Of a stretch of 47,769 nucleotides of DNA, positions 31,631 to 41,025 are shown piece by piece. Each line of letters begins with the position of its first letter. Within the stretch, counting starts at the first letter, position 1. Origin of the DNA: an uncultured Clostridia bacterium (GTDB taxonomy: Bacteria; Bacillota; Clostridia; Oscillospirales; CAG-272); contig CALYAD010000048.1 of the NCBI GenBank assembly GCA_944393415.1, positions 1 through 47,769 on the forward strand, given 5' to 3'. A model generated the notes under the pieces. The model was not told where the DNA came from and did no database searches. It saw nothing but the letters and a program-made list of their open reading frames with translations. The position numbers and the translations under genes are program-made.

Positions 31631-34249
31631 TTATTTCAGCGCAGCCTGTGCTGCGGCAAGACGAGCTATCGGAACACGGAAGGGAGAGCAGGAAACATAA
31701 TCAAGCCCAAGCTTATGACAGAACTCAACTGATACGGGGTCTCCGCCGTGCTCACCGCAAATACCGCAGTGCATGGTGGGACGAACCTGTTTGCCAAGCT
31801 TTACAGCCATTTCCATAAGCTTTCCAACGCCGTTCTGATCAAGCTTTGCGAACGGATCGTTTTCATAGATCTTTTTATCGTAATAAGCGTCTAAGAACTT
31901 TCCGGCGTCGTCACGGCTGAAGCCAAATGTCATCTGGGTAAGGTCGTTAGTACCGAAGCAGAAGAATTCGGCTTCCTTTGCGATCTCATCCGCAGTGAGA
32001 CAAGCGCGCGGGATTTCTATCATCGTTCCGACCTCGTACTTCAGGCTTATTCCGGAAGCGGAAATCTCCGCGTCTGCGACCTCGACGACGATATTTTTAA
32101 CGAACTTAAGCTCCTTGACATCTCCTACAAGAGGTATCATTATTTCAGGAACAAGCTTCCAGTCGGGATGCTTCTTCTGTACGTTAATAGCGGCGCGGAT
32201 TATCGCTTTTGTCTGCATCTTTGCTATCTCAGGATAAGTAACGTCAAGACGGCATCCGCGGTGACCCATCATGGGGTTAAACTCATGCAGGGAAGTAATG
32301 ATCTCCTTAATTCTTTCGACGGTCTTACCCTGAGCCTTTGCGAGAGCCTCAATATCCTTTTCCTCGGTGGGAAGGAATTCGTGAAGCGGGGGATCAAGGA
32401 AACGAATGGTTACCGGAGTACCCTCGAGAGCTTCGTAAAGCTCCTCAAAATCTGCCTGCTGGTAGGGAAGTATCTTATTTAAAGCAGTCTCGCGCTCTTC
32501 AACAGTGTCGGCGCAAATCATTTCACGGAACGCCGCTATTCTTTCCGGATCGAAAAACATATGCTCAGTACGGCAGAGACCAATGCCCTCGGCTCCAAGC
32601 TCGCGGGCTTTCTTTGCGTCGCGCGGAGTGTCGGCGTTAGTTCTGACCTTAAGCTTGCGGAACTGATCCGCCCAAGCCATGATTCTACCGAATTCTCCGG
32701 CTATCTGAGCGTCAACAGTGGGAATGATACCGTCGTAAATGTTACCGGTAGAGCCGTCTATAGAAATGTAATCGCCTTCATGGAAGGTCTTGCCGCCGAG
32801 AGTAAACTTTTTGTTTGCTTCATCCATGTTGATATCGCCGCATCCGGACACACAGCATGCGCCCATGCCGCGGGCGACGACCGCCGCGTGTGAGGTCATA
32901 CCGCCGCGAACGGTAAGTATACCCTGAGCTGCCTTCATTCCGGTTATATCCTCGGGAGAGGTCTCAAGACGAACCAGCACTACTTTCTTGCCTTTTGCTT
33001 TCCATGCTTCGGCATCGTCAGCAGTAAATACTATCTGTCCGCACGCTGCGCCGGGGGAGGCGCCGAGTCCCTTGCCAACGGGATTTGCGGCTTTTAAAGC
33101 CTTGGAATCGAACTGAGGATGGAGAAGTGTGTCAAGGTTACGGGGATCTATCATCAGAACCGCCTCTTCGGGAGTTCTCATCCCCTCGTCAACGAGGTCA
33201 CAGGCGATCTTGAGCGCCGCCTGAGCGGTACGCTTGCCGCTGCGTGTCTGCAGCATGTACAGCTTGCCGGACTCGACGGTAAACTCCATATCCTGCATAT
33301 CGCGGTAGTGCTCCTCAAGTATTTTGCAGACATTTTTGAACTGCTCAAATGCCTCCGGGAACTTGGACGCCATTTCATCTATTTTCATAGGAGTGCGTAT
33401 TCCGGCGACAACGTCCTCTCCCTGTGCGTTTACAAGGAATTCTCCCATAAGCTTCTTTTCGCCGGTAGCGGGATCGCGGGTAAACGCAACGCCGGTACCG
33501 CAATCGTCGCCCATGTTGCCGAATGCCATCATCTGTACGTTAACCGCCGTACCCCATGAATACGGGATATCATTGTCACGTCTGTAAACGTTGGCTCTGG
33601 GGTTGTCCCAGCTGCGGAAGACAGCCTTGATAGCGCCGAGAAGCTGCTCCTTTGGATCAGAGGGGAAGTCCGCGCCTATCTTGGATTTGTACTCCGCCTT
33701 GAACTGATTTGCAAGCTCTTTAAGATCGTCGGCTGTAAGCTCTACGTCGAAGGTAACGCCCTTCTTTTTCTTCATTTCATCGATGAGCTCTTCAAAATAT
33801 TTCTTTCCGACCTCCATAACGACGTCGGAGTACATCTGTATAAATCTTCTGTAGCAGTCCCAAGCCCAGCGGGGATTGCCGGATTTAGCGGCTATAACGT
33901 TTACGACATCCTCGTTAAGACCGAGATTCAGAATAGTATCCATCATACCGGGCATAGAGGCGCGCGCGCCTGAACGAACGGAAACAAGAAGAGGATTTTC
34001 ATGGTCTCCGAATTTTTTTCCGGTTATGCTCTCCATCTTTTCGATGTATTCCATTATCTGTGCCATTATATCGCTGTTGATCTGTTTTCCGTCCTCATAA
34101 TACTGGGTACAGGCTTCTGTTGTGATTGTGAAACCCTGAGGAACGGGAAGTCCTATATTAGTCATCTCCGCCAGGTTAGCGCCTTTACCGCCGAGCAGCT
34201 CGCGCATATTCGCGTTTCCCTCGGTGAAAAGATAAACATACTTTTTCAT
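31631..34249 (-). CDS. ppdK: Pyruvate, phosphate dikinase
   Basis: 872 residues, normal for bacterial PPDK, which interconverts pyruvate, ATP and phosphate with PEP, AMP and pyrophosphate. The N-terminal nucleotide-binding domain opens with LLGGKGANLAEMTNIGLPVPQGFTI and has the regulatory-type SVRSGARASMPGMMDT. The swivelling domain carries the phospho-His in GGMTSHAAVVARGMG. The C-terminal TIM barrel has GIGLCRTEHMFF, CFGTNDLTQMTFG and MHCGICGEHGGDP with the catalytic Cys. In anaerobes it often runs as a glycolytic, pyrophosphate-forming step. A stand-alone gene with its own terminator; an extended -10 (TGTGTTATAAT) lies about 45 nt upstream on the minus strand. Confidence 0.97.
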   Translation of the reverse strand: MKKYVYLFTEGNANMRELLGGKGANLAEMTNIGLPVPQGFTITTEACTQYYEDGKQINSDIMAQIMEYIEKMESITGKKFGDHENPLLVSVRSGARASMPGMMDTILNLGLNEDVVNVIAAKSGNPRWAWDCYRRFIQMYSDVVMEVGKKYFEELIDEMKKKKGVTFDVELTADDLKELANQFKAEYKSKIGADFPSDPKEQLLGAIKAVFRSWDNPRANVYRRDNDIPYSWGTAVNVQMMAFGNMGDDCGTGVAFTRDPATGEKKLMGEFLVNAQGEDVVAGIRTPMKIDEMASKFPEAFEQFKNVCKILEEHYRDMQDMEFTVESGKLYMLQTRSGKRTAQAALKIACDLVDEGMRTPEEAVLMIDPRNLDTLLHPQFDSKALKAANPVGKGLGASPGAACGQIVFTADDAEAWKAKGKKVVLVRLETSPEDITGMKAAQGILTVRGGMTSHAAVVARGMGACCVSGCGDINMDEANKKFTLGGKTFHEGDYISIDGSTGNIYDGIIPTVDAQIAGEFGRIMAWADQFRKLKVRTNADTPRDAKKARELGAEGIGLCRTEHMFFDPERIAAFREMICADTVEERETALNKILPYQQADFEELYEALEGTPVTIRFLDPPLHEFLPTEEKDIEALAKAQGKTVERIKEIITSLHEFNPMMGHRGCRLDVTYPEIAKMQTKAIIRAAINVQKKHPDWKLVPEIMIPLVGDVKELKFVKNIVVEVADAEISASGISLKYEVGTMIEIPRACLTADEIAKEAEFFCFGTNDLTQMTFGFSRDDAGKFLDAYYDKKIYENDPFAKLDQNGVGKLMEMAVKLGKQVRPTMHCGICGEHGGDPVSVEFCHKLGLDYVSCSPFRVPIARLAAAQAALK

Positions 34250-34397
34250 CTGTTTTCCTCCAAGTATTTGTATTTTTGTCTTAAAGTTATTATAACACAG
34301 CGGCAGTCGGAATTCTATACTTTTTATAAATATTTACATAATATTTAAATTTTTCCGTTCGCCGAAGTCATCATCAAAGGATTTTCGGAATATATTA

Positions 34398-36482
34398 TTA
34401 TTTTTTGAGCTCTATGCCGTAGGTGTCGGAAAGCTTCTTTTTAAAGGAAATCTCGATATTTTCGATCTCCTCCGCCGAAAGCGTGCGGTCCGGCGCGTTA
34501 TACTCTACGTTAATTAAAACCGAGGAATATCCTTTTTCAACTCCGGTTCCGAAATAGACGTCGGTAGGCTTTACGCTGACGATAAGAGGACTTTCGGAGG
34601 AAATTATCCTGCCGTAATCCGTAAAGTGTATACCGTTTCTGACAATAAAGTTATATTCGCGAACAACGCTTGGGAAATTGGTTTCATAGCTTATTGCCTT
34701 ACGGTTTTCGCACAGCCCGTCAAAGCAGAACTCCAAATATAAAACATCGTCCTTAGCCAGCTTGCCGTTTTCAAAGCCGCCGAGTACCTTTTTTGAAATC
34801 TTACCGACAATTCCTATAGTCTCGCCGTTAACGATTATATCGGCGCCGGCGCCGTTTTCAAACATCCCGTGCTTAACGCTGTTTTTGATCACAACGGCAG
34901 CGTTGTATTCGTCAAAAATGGAACGAACCGCAGCCACCGCGTCATAAACGCCGTACTTTATATCCTTCGCGACACCGAAGCCTCTCGGATATTTTGTACC
35001 GGTAATCAGGGCGGCAAAGGTGTTCTTTTCCCTGTAGTCGTCGTATCTGTCCTCGTGTCCTTTTTCCCTATGGAAGGTTTTTCCTATCTCAAATATTTTT
35101 ATATCGGTCTTGTTTACTGTGAGGTTGTTTATGGCGGTCTGGATAAGGTTGTACGCGTGAGTCGGTCTCATCAGCTCGTAATAATTTGAAAGAGGATTCT
35201 GGATGTGAATATCACCGTAATAAGGAGAATCCTCGGGTATATTCAGCACGCTCATGGCGTTGGCGGGAATAAAGCCATAGGTCAGAACCTCGATAAACCC
35301 GAAACCGGTCATAATATTTCTGAGTATATTTGAGTTTTTATTGACCGGATTCTCTATAGCGGGGGCGTAAAGCTTTATCGGCTGAGGCTGGATGTTGTGG
35401 TATCCGTAAATCCGCCCGACCTCCTCGATCAGATCGACATCGTACTCAATATCAAGCCTGAAAGAGGGTACAGTTACTTCCATAGTAATGCCGTCTATGA
35501 CCTTGACATCGAAATAACAGCGTCTGAGCATATCGGCTATCTCATCGGGATAGAGATTTGTACCGAGCAAAGCGTTTGTTTTTTCGGTGGTGAGCGTGAC
35601 GACCTGCGGCTTATAGTTTGCGTCCTTATAGCAGAACGCGTTTGTATTGACCTTTCCGCCGCAGATATCGGTTATCATTTTGGTTAAAAGTCTGGCTCCG
35701 ATATAACTGAGCTCTGTGTCAACACCGCGCTCATAACGATACGACGCCATAGTGGATACATGAGTTTTTTTGGAGGTGGTGCGGATTATTATGTGGTCAA
35801 AGTTAGCGGACTCAATGATTATATTCTTTGTTTCGCGAGTGATCTCGGCGTTCGGACTGCCTATCATACCGGCGGCGCAGAGCGGCTTTTTTTCATCCGA
35901 GATAAGGAGAGCGCCGGCGGGGAAGAGCGTTTCACTTCCGTTAAGAGTGAGGAATTTGGTTTCGGATGCGGTGTTTTCAACTGTGATGGCGCCTTCTACC
36001 TTGTCGGTGTCGAACACGTGACTGGGCTGCCCGATCAGCAAAAGCACATAGTTGCTGATATCGACCACGGGATTTATGTGCGCTACCCCGAGCTTTGAGA
36101 GCACGTCGAGAATATATTCCGGTGTCTCGACGGTGTTGTCGATATCCGTGATCTCAACTCCGCAGTATCTGTGAACGTCGGGAGAGGATATTTTTATTTC
36201 ATGCGAAAGCCTGTTGTCGGCGGAAAAGGAAAGAGCTATATCGGCGTCGAAGCTTTTAGGAGCCGGGAGCTTTTCGGAAATATAGTATTCTCTCAGAACT
36301 CCGGCTACTGACAGCATATCCGGGCGGTTAGCCTTTACTTCTATTTCGATAAGCTTGTCGTCTCCGGCGTCCTCAAGAGAGGCTAACTCGAAGCCCTGAG
36401 TGCTGAGCCAGTCAAGAAGCTTATCGTAGGAAACGTCGGTATCGCTGGCGGAAGCGAGCCAATTGAACGGAAATTTGAACAT
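34398..36482 (-). CDS. pheT: Phenylalanyl-tRNA synthetase beta subunit, lacking the OB domain
   Basis: 694 residues against about 790-800 for the usual bacterial subunit. It starts FKFPFNWLASASDTD and passes directly from TQGFELASLEDA to IEIEVKANRPDMLSVAGVLREYY, so the EMAP-like tRNA-binding OB fold normally inserted near residue 40-150 is missing. The B3/B4 editing region, B5 (GVDTELSYIGARLL), the catalytic-like B6/B7 core (RNIMTGFGFIEVLTYGFI) and the C-terminal FDX-ACB domain (SVKPTDVYFGTGVEKGYSS...SDTYGIEL) remain. Frame is intact, so this is a real compact form. It follows pheS by 70 nt in the T-box-controlled operon. Confidence 0.93.
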   Translation of the reverse strand: MFKFPFNWLASASDTDVSYDKLLDWLSTQGFELASLEDAGDDKLIEIEVKANRPDMLSVAGVLREYYISEKLPAPKSFDADIALSFSADNRLSHEIKISSPDVHRYCGVEITDIDNTVETPEYILDVLSKLGVAHINPVVDISNYVLLLIGQPSHVFDTDKVEGAITVENTASETKFLTLNGSETLFPAGALLISDEKKPLCAAGMIGSPNAEITRETKNIIIESANFDHIIIRTTSKKTHVSTMASYRYERGVDTELSYIGARLLTKMITDICGGKVNTNAFCYKDANYKPQVVTLTTEKTNALLGTNLYPDEIADMLRRCYFDVKVIDGITMEVTVPSFRLDIEYDVDLIEEVGRIYGYHNIQPQPIKLYAPAIENPVNKNSNILRNIMTGFGFIEVLTYGFIPANAMSVLNIPEDSPYYGDIHIQNPLSNYYELMRPTHAYNLIQTAINNLTVNKTDIKIFEIGKTFHREKGHEDRYDDYREKNTFAALITGTKYPRGFGVAKDIKYGVYDAVAAVRSIFDEYNAAVVIKNSVKHGMFENGAGADIIVNGETIGIVGKISKKVLGGFENGKLAKDDVLYLEFCFDGLCENRKAISYETNFPSVVREYNFIVRNGIHFTDYGRIISSESPLIVSVKPTDVYFGTGVEKGYSSVLINVEYNAPDRTLSAEEIENIEISFKKKLSDTYGIELKK

Positions 36483-36552
36483 TTTATTATAACCGTGCCT
36501 TTCTTTCGGTATATGATTCCATTGTGTTCCCTTGGGAAATTATCAAAACTAT

Positions 36553-37551
36553 TTACAGCTGTTCCCAGAGAGTCAGCTCGTTTTCAAAGAGCTTACGCAT
36601 TTCGGCGATCTTAAAATACAGCATCGGAAGTCTGTTAAGGCCCCATCCGAAAGCAAAGCCGGCTGTTTCTCTTGAGTATCCGACGCCCTCAAATACGTTG
36701 GGATGAACCATGCCCGCTCCGGCGACGCGCATCCAGCCGGTACCCTTACAGGTACGGCAGCCCTTGCCTCCGCACATTATGCAGCTCATGTCCACCGCCG
36801 CGCTCGGCTCGGTGTACGGATAGTAGCAGGGAGAAAACCTTACTTTTAAGCTTTCTCCGAAGATACGTTTAACGCTTTCGGTCATAGCCCATTTGAGATT
36901 TGCGAGGTTTATGCCGTCTCCGACTACCAGTCCCTCGACCTGATAAAAGCAAGGCGTGTGCTGAGGATCGATCTCGTCTACACGGTATACCACGCCGGGA
37001 GAGATTATCATAAATGGCGGCTTATGCTCGAGCATGTAACGGACCTGAACGCAGGAGGTATGAGAACGCAGAAGAATGTTGGGATATTCAAGGTAAAAAG
37101 TGTCCTGCATATCGCGCGCCGGATGGTAATAAGGCATGTTGAGCATTTCATAATTGAATTTATCAAGCTCTATTTCCGGACCGTAAGCTATTGAAAAACC
37201 CATTTCTTTATACACATCCTCCATCATTTTGCCGACTCTGATCAGCGGATGTATCTTACCGCGTACAAAAGCGGGACTTGCGATACTCAGGTCAAGCTCA
37301 GTTTCGACGTCCGCTCCCTGCGCAAGCTTTTGACGGATTACCTCAAATCTGGCTTCAAACTCGTTTTTCAGATCGTTTATAAGCTGACCGGCCTCACGCT
37401 TATCCTCAGCGCCAAGGGCTTTCATCTCGGCAAAAAGCTCCTTTAGGGATTTTTTAAAGGAGGATTCCAGTATTTTCAGACCCTCTGAGGCTTTGACTTC
37501 GGAAAGCTTACTTCCGAGCTCCTCTTTTATCTGGGCGATATGGTTTTTCAT
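36553..37551 (-). CDS. pheS: Phenylalanyl-tRNA synthetase alpha subunit
   Basis: 332 residues, normal length; forms the alpha2-beta2 enzyme with PheT and holds the aminoacylation site. N-terminal coiled coil (1-85), then class II motif 2 with FRVDEIDPQHTPCFYQVEG-like wording and motif 3 GFAFGWGLNRLPMLYF. A CIMCGGKGCRTC knuckle with four Cys precedes GWMRVAGAGMVHPNVF, a metal-site variant seen in many Clostridia. First gene after the Phe T-box on the minus strand. Confidence 0.97.
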   Translation of the reverse strand: MKNHIAQIKEELGSKLSEVKASEGLKILESSFKKSLKELFAEMKALGAEDKREAGQLINDLKNEFEARFEVIRQKLAQGADVETELDLSIASPAFVRGKIHPLIRVGKMMEDVYKEMGFSIAYGPEIELDKFNYEMLNMPYYHPARDMQDTFYLEYPNILLRSHTSCVQVRYMLEHKPPFMIISPGVVYRVDEIDPQHTPCFYQVEGLVVGDGINLANLKWAMTESVKRIFGESLKVRFSPCYYPYTEPSAAVDMSCIMCGGKGCRTCKGTGWMRVAGAGMVHPNVFEGVGYSRETAGFAFGWGLNRLPMLYFKIAEMRKLFENELTLWEQL

Positions 37552-37576
37552 TTCTTACCAATCCTTTCTGTAAATA

Positions 37577-37838
37577 AATGCAAAAAAATAAGCCCTGCCG
37601 GAAAAAGGGACGGTCATAACCGCGGTACCACCCAATTTCAAAGACAGAGTCTTTGCGCTTTTACCGCTTTAATGCAGCGGATACATCCTAATTAACGCGC
37701 GTCTCGACGCTTTTCAAAGGAACGCTCCGGCGCTGAAATTCGTTTATACGACCTCCTCGGAAAGGTCTCAGCCCGACCGCCTTTCCGTCTCTGACAGGAT
37801 TCTGTCGTTAACTACTTACACGCCTTCATAGCGTTCCT
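37577..37838 (-). promoter_or_regulatory. T-box riboswitch (tRNA-Phe sensing) of pheST
   Basis: Minus strand. Stem I is closed by AGGAACGCT (37830-37838) and AGCGTTCCT (37718-37726). The specifier TTC (Phe) is at 37735-37737. The T-box GGGTGGTACCGCGG is at 37620-37633, followed by a CCCT/AGGG hairpin and a T-run at about 37583-37590 (terminator). Uncharged tRNA-Phe should favour readthrough into pheS. Confidence 0.95.
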
Positions 37839-37839
37839 A

Positions 37840-37868
37840 ATTATATCATACAACTTAAGCTTTGTCAA
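37840..37868 (-). promoter_or_regulatory. Promoter of pheST
   Basis: Minus-strand TTGACA (37863-37868), 17 nt, TATAAT (37840-37845). Confidence 0.85.
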
Positions 37869-37984
37869 GCGATTTCTGAAAATATTGCGAAAACCGTGAA
37901 AAATTGTTCATCAATTATTATTGAATAAAGCTTTATAGGATGATATAATCGATTTATCAGTATTTTATATATGGAGGAGCGGAA

Positions 37985-39172
37985 ATGGAATACAGGGAAT
38001 GCTGCGGCGAGAAACTGTCGGCGCTCGGCTTCGGGACGATGAGACTTCCTCTTTTGCCGGGAGGAGACAGCTCGAAAATCGACGCTCGGCAAGTCGACAT
38101 GATGGTGGATTACGCAATTGAAAACGGTGTGAATTATTTTGACACTGCTTTTCCGTATCATGGCGGAATGTCGGAAAAGGTTATAGCCGCGTCGCTTAAA
38201 AGATATCCGCGGGACAGTTATTTTCTTGCGACAAAATATCCGGGGCATCAGATAAGCGAAAGCTACGATCCGGAAAAGATATTTGAGACTCAGCTGAAAA
38301 AATGCGACGCGGATTATTTCGATTTTTATCTTTTACATAATGTATATGAAAATTCTATCGGCGTGTACACCTCGCCGAAGTGGGGAATTATAGACTATTT
38401 CAAGGAACAGAAAAAGGCAGGAAGAATACGGCATCTCGGATTTTCCAGCCACGGAGGGACGGAGCTGCTGCGCACTTTTCTTGATATGTACGGAGATATA
38501 ATAGAATTCTGTCAATTGCAGCTGAATTATCTTGACTGGACGCTTCAGGACGCGGAAACTAAATATCGGATCGTAACGGATAAAGGCATTCCGATATTTG
38601 TTATGGAGCCGTTGCGGGGAGGCAGGCTTGCCGCGCTTGACGAAAAATCGGAGACGGTACTGAAGACTCTTCGGCCGGATACAAGCATCGCGGCATGGGC
38701 GTTTCTGTGGCTGCTTAAGCTTCCGAATGTCCGCATGATACTCAGCGGCATGTCGGAGCTTGCTCAGATGATAGATAACGTAAATACTTTCACAAGAGAA
38801 AAGCCCCTGAGCGACAGAGAAAAGGCGGAGGTAGACAAAATTGCCTCCGGAATGCATGCGGGCATACCATGCACCTCCTGCAGATACTGCTGCGACGGAT
38901 GTCCGAAAAAACTGGATATTCCGATGCTGATTTCGATCTGCAACGAGATAAGATTCGCGCCGGTGATGAATACCGCCATGCGGCTTGACGCGCTGGATAG
39001 TGATAAGCTTCCTTCCGCGTGTCTGCAGTGCGGAAAGTGCGCGAAGGTGTGTCCACAGGGTATAGATATACCGTCTCTGATGCGGGAGCTTGACGCAGCT
39101 GTAGCCAAAATACCCAAATGGGCGGATATATGCAGGCAAAGAGAGGAGGAAGCTAAAAGAAATTCTTTTTGA
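37985..39172 (+). CDS. Aldo/keto reductase with C-terminal ferredoxin domain
   Basis: 395 residues. The AKR barrel has the catalytic tetrad Asp53, Tyr58, Lys84 and His118 (NYFDTAFPYHGG, LATKYPG, YLLHNVY). From about residue 290 a ferredoxin-like domain carries CTSCRYCCDGCPKKLDIP and CLQCGKCAKVCPQGIDIP, two 4Fe-4S sites. This is the widespread anaerobe-specific AKR/ferredoxin type, presumed to pass electrons between NAD(P)H or ferredoxin and a carbonyl substrate; the substrate is unknown. GGAGCGGAA precedes the ATG. Alone on its strand; its upstream region is shared with the T-box promoter on the other strand. Confidence 0.9.
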   Translation: MEYRECCGEKLSALGFGTMRLPLLPGGDSSKIDARQVDMMVDYAIENGVNYFDTAFPYHGGMSEKVIAASLKRYPRDSYFLATKYPGHQISESYDPEKIFETQLKKCDADYFDFYLLHNVYENSIGVYTSPKWGIIDYFKEQKKAGRIRHLGFSSHGGTELLRTFLDMYGDIIEFCQLQLNYLDWTLQDAETKYRIVTDKGIPIFVMEPLRGGRLAALDEKSETVLKTLRPDTSIAAWAFLWLLKLPNVRMILSGMSELAQMIDNVNTFTREKPLSDREKAEVDKIASGMHAGIPCTSCRYCCDGCPKKLDIPMLISICNEIRFAPVMNTAMRLDALDSDKLPSACLQCGKCAKVCPQGIDIPSLMRELDAAVAKIPKWADICRQREEEAKRNSF

Positions 39173-39284
39173 CTTGTATGTTTCAGAAAATGTATACGAG
39201 CGTATAAGCTTCCGTGTGCAGAAAAAGTCAATTCGAAAGAAATAATACACATAAATTTTTCTCCCGCATTTTTTAAAAGGCGGT

Positions 39285-39456
39285 GGGGAAAGGGGCAAAG
39301 TCCCTTGCATCCTCTGAGGAGGACGAAATTTTCCCCGAAAAGAGCGTAGGAGGAGCATAAAACGTCTCGGTTGGGACGTCTTACGGTGGAGAATCGTCGC
39401 CGGCACAACGGGAACCGTTGTGCACGGGTTCCACGATTCGGCGCGCCGCGTAAGAC
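39285..39456. repeat. Intergenic multi-stem palindromic structure
   Basis: GGGGAAA 39285-39291 / TTTCCCC 39330-39336 encloses two small hairpins. Then a long imperfect palindrome: GTCTTACG 39378-39385 / CGTAAGAC 39449-39456, GAATCGT 39391-39397 / ACGATTC 39433-39439, GCACAACGG 39403-39411 / CCGTTGTGC 39415-39423, loop GAA. No coding frame explains it. It may be a dispersed palindromic repeat or an RNA; only one copy is in the window. Confidence 0.6.
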
Positions 39457-39504
39457 TTCCGCGTTTGTGCATATTGCTTATGTGCTTACTGGTTTTCCGA
39501 CAGG

Positions 39505-39553
39505 CATAAACCTTCTCGCCGCCATTTGGCGGCGAGAAGGCTTATGCTTTTTT
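39505..39553 (+). terminator. Strong intrinsic terminator
   Basis: CATAA-CCTTCTCGCCGCC and GGCGGCGAGAAGG-CTTATG arms with an ATTT loop and a T-run at 39548-39553, between convergent genes. Confidence 0.85.
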
Positions 39554-39561
39554 ATGATCGA

Positions 39562-40875
39562 TTACCTGTAATCGCCGAGAAAATCCTTATTTATTTCAAA
39601 CAGCTCGTCGCACATGCTTTTGATCTCGTCCAGTGAGCAGACGGCGGAGGAGAGCGGATCCATATACACCGCGTGATATATCATTTCCTTACTTTTTTTC
39701 ATTGCCGCTTCCACGACAAGATTTTCAATTCTTGCCGTAGTATTCACAAGAATGGCAAGATGATCGGGCAAAGGTCCGGCTATGGTGGTTTTGAAGCCCA
39801 TCCTGTCCGCAACAACAGGTACCTCGACGCAGGCGTCGGCAGGGAGATTCGGGATAGAGAAGTTGTTTATTACGTTTCCGTTGAATATAAACGGTTTCCC
39901 GTCGCCTATACGCGCATTGAAAATATCGGCGGCGTATTCCTTGCCCTTATTTTTGTCAAACGGCTTTCCGAGCCAATCGTCATACTGCTTTTGAGTATTC
40001 AGATTTCTGTCACGTCTCAGTTTCAGCGAAAAAGCGTGTTCGCCCGGATTCCAGCCGGTACCGGAGCTGCAGTATTTTTCTATCAGATCAGGTCTTTTTC
40101 TGAACCACTGGTTATATTCGGAATTGTGCCCGCTGGATTCGGTCACGTAATAGCCAAGCTTAAGAAACATTTCGTTGCGGACCTGTTCTTTATTGAAAAT
40201 TTCCGGGTCGTCCATCAGCTTTCTGAGCTTAGGGTAAAGATCCTCGCCGTTATGCTCAAGGACAGTATAGAACGCCTGATGATTAACGCCCATACATTTA
40301 TATGTAATCTCCTCGTACGGGAGTCCCAGCCATTCGGATAGCATTCCAACCGTACCCTGCACACTGTGACAAAGACCTGTGACCTCGATATCTGAGTATT
40401 TCTGCATTGCGCCGCAAAGCATGGACATAGGATTAGTGTAATTCAGAAATACCGCGTTTGGGCAGTATTTTTCTATATCTCTGCATATATCAAGCATTAG
40501 CGGGATATTTCTCAGCGCTCTGAAAATACCGGAAACGCTTCGTGTATCTCCGACGTTGATGTCAACGCCATATTTTTTGGGTACGATTATGTCATACTGC
40601 CAGATATCAATATCTCCGTTAAACACGGTGCAGAGAACACCGTCGGCGTTTTTAAGGGCTTCGCTTCTGTTTGCAGTGGTGGTTATGATACAGTCGGGGC
40701 AATCCATTTCCTTAATTATCTTTTTTACTGCTTTTTCAATGCCGCTGAGATTGACCGGGTTTATATCCATCAGAGCGAACTCGGATTTTTTAAAAGCGGG
40801 GAAGGTGAGCAGGTCGCGGATACAGCTTGTCGTAAACTGCAAACTGCCGGCGCCTATAAAAGCAAATTTTTTCAT
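39562..40875 (-). CDS. GH4 alpha-galactosidase (MelA-like)
   Basis: 437 residues of GH family 4, which use NAD and Mn to cleave glycosides by an oxidation-elimination route. Cofactor loop FAFIGAGSLQFTTSCIRDLL; the metal and substrate box TGLCHSVQGT with Cys and His as in MelA (not the phospho-glucosidase pattern), NYTNPMSM and MGVNHQAFY. Length and motifs fit alpha-galactosidase acting on melibiose or raffinose-type sugars; galacturonidase cannot be excluded. Cytoplasmic. AAGGAATGATT precedes the ATG. Divergent from an AraC gene that probably controls it. Confidence 0.88.
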   Translation of the reverse strand: MKKFAFIGAGSLQFTTSCIRDLLTFPAFKKSEFALMDINPVNLSGIEKAVKKIIKEMDCPDCIITTTANRSEALKNADGVLCTVFNGDIDIWQYDIIVPKKYGVDINVGDTRSVSGIFRALRNIPLMLDICRDIEKYCPNAVFLNYTNPMSMLCGAMQKYSDIEVTGLCHSVQGTVGMLSEWLGLPYEEITYKCMGVNHQAFYTVLEHNGEDLYPKLRKLMDDPEIFNKEQVRNEMFLKLGYYVTESSGHNSEYNQWFRKRPDLIEKYCSSGTGWNPGEHAFSLKLRRDRNLNTQKQYDDWLGKPFDKNKGKEYAADIFNARIGDGKPFIFNGNVINNFSIPNLPADACVEVPVVADRMGFKTTIAGPLPDHLAILVNTTARIENLVVEAAMKKSKEMIYHAVYMDPLSSAVCSLDEIKSMCDELFEINKDFLGDYR

Positions 40876-40968
40876 ATAAAATCATTCCTTTCTTGCACGG
40901 TGTTAAATTATTATTCTTATTCTAACCGTTGTGTGCTTAAAAGTAAATAAATAAAAAAGTAAAATATA

Positions 40969-40997
40969 TGGACAAAAATGCTGAGATGTGATAAAAT
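40969..40997 (+). promoter_or_regulatory. Promoter of the AraC gene at 41026
   Basis: TGGACA 40969-40974, 17 nt, TAAAAT 40992-40997 with TG two bases upstream. It overlaps an upstream in-frame ATG at 40978, which therefore cannot be the start. Confidence 0.6.
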
Positions 40998-41025
40998 AGA
41001 GAAAAACCAACGGGCGGTGTTTGGC

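Noticed and set aside
39378..39456. Integron attC site
   Set aside because: The palindrome has bulged stems like attC, but lacks convincing RYYYAAC/GTTRRRY core sites and no integrase is present.
38333..39472. 379-codon frame on the minus strand
   Set aside because: Antisense to the AKR gene and its structured 3' flank; no family motif.
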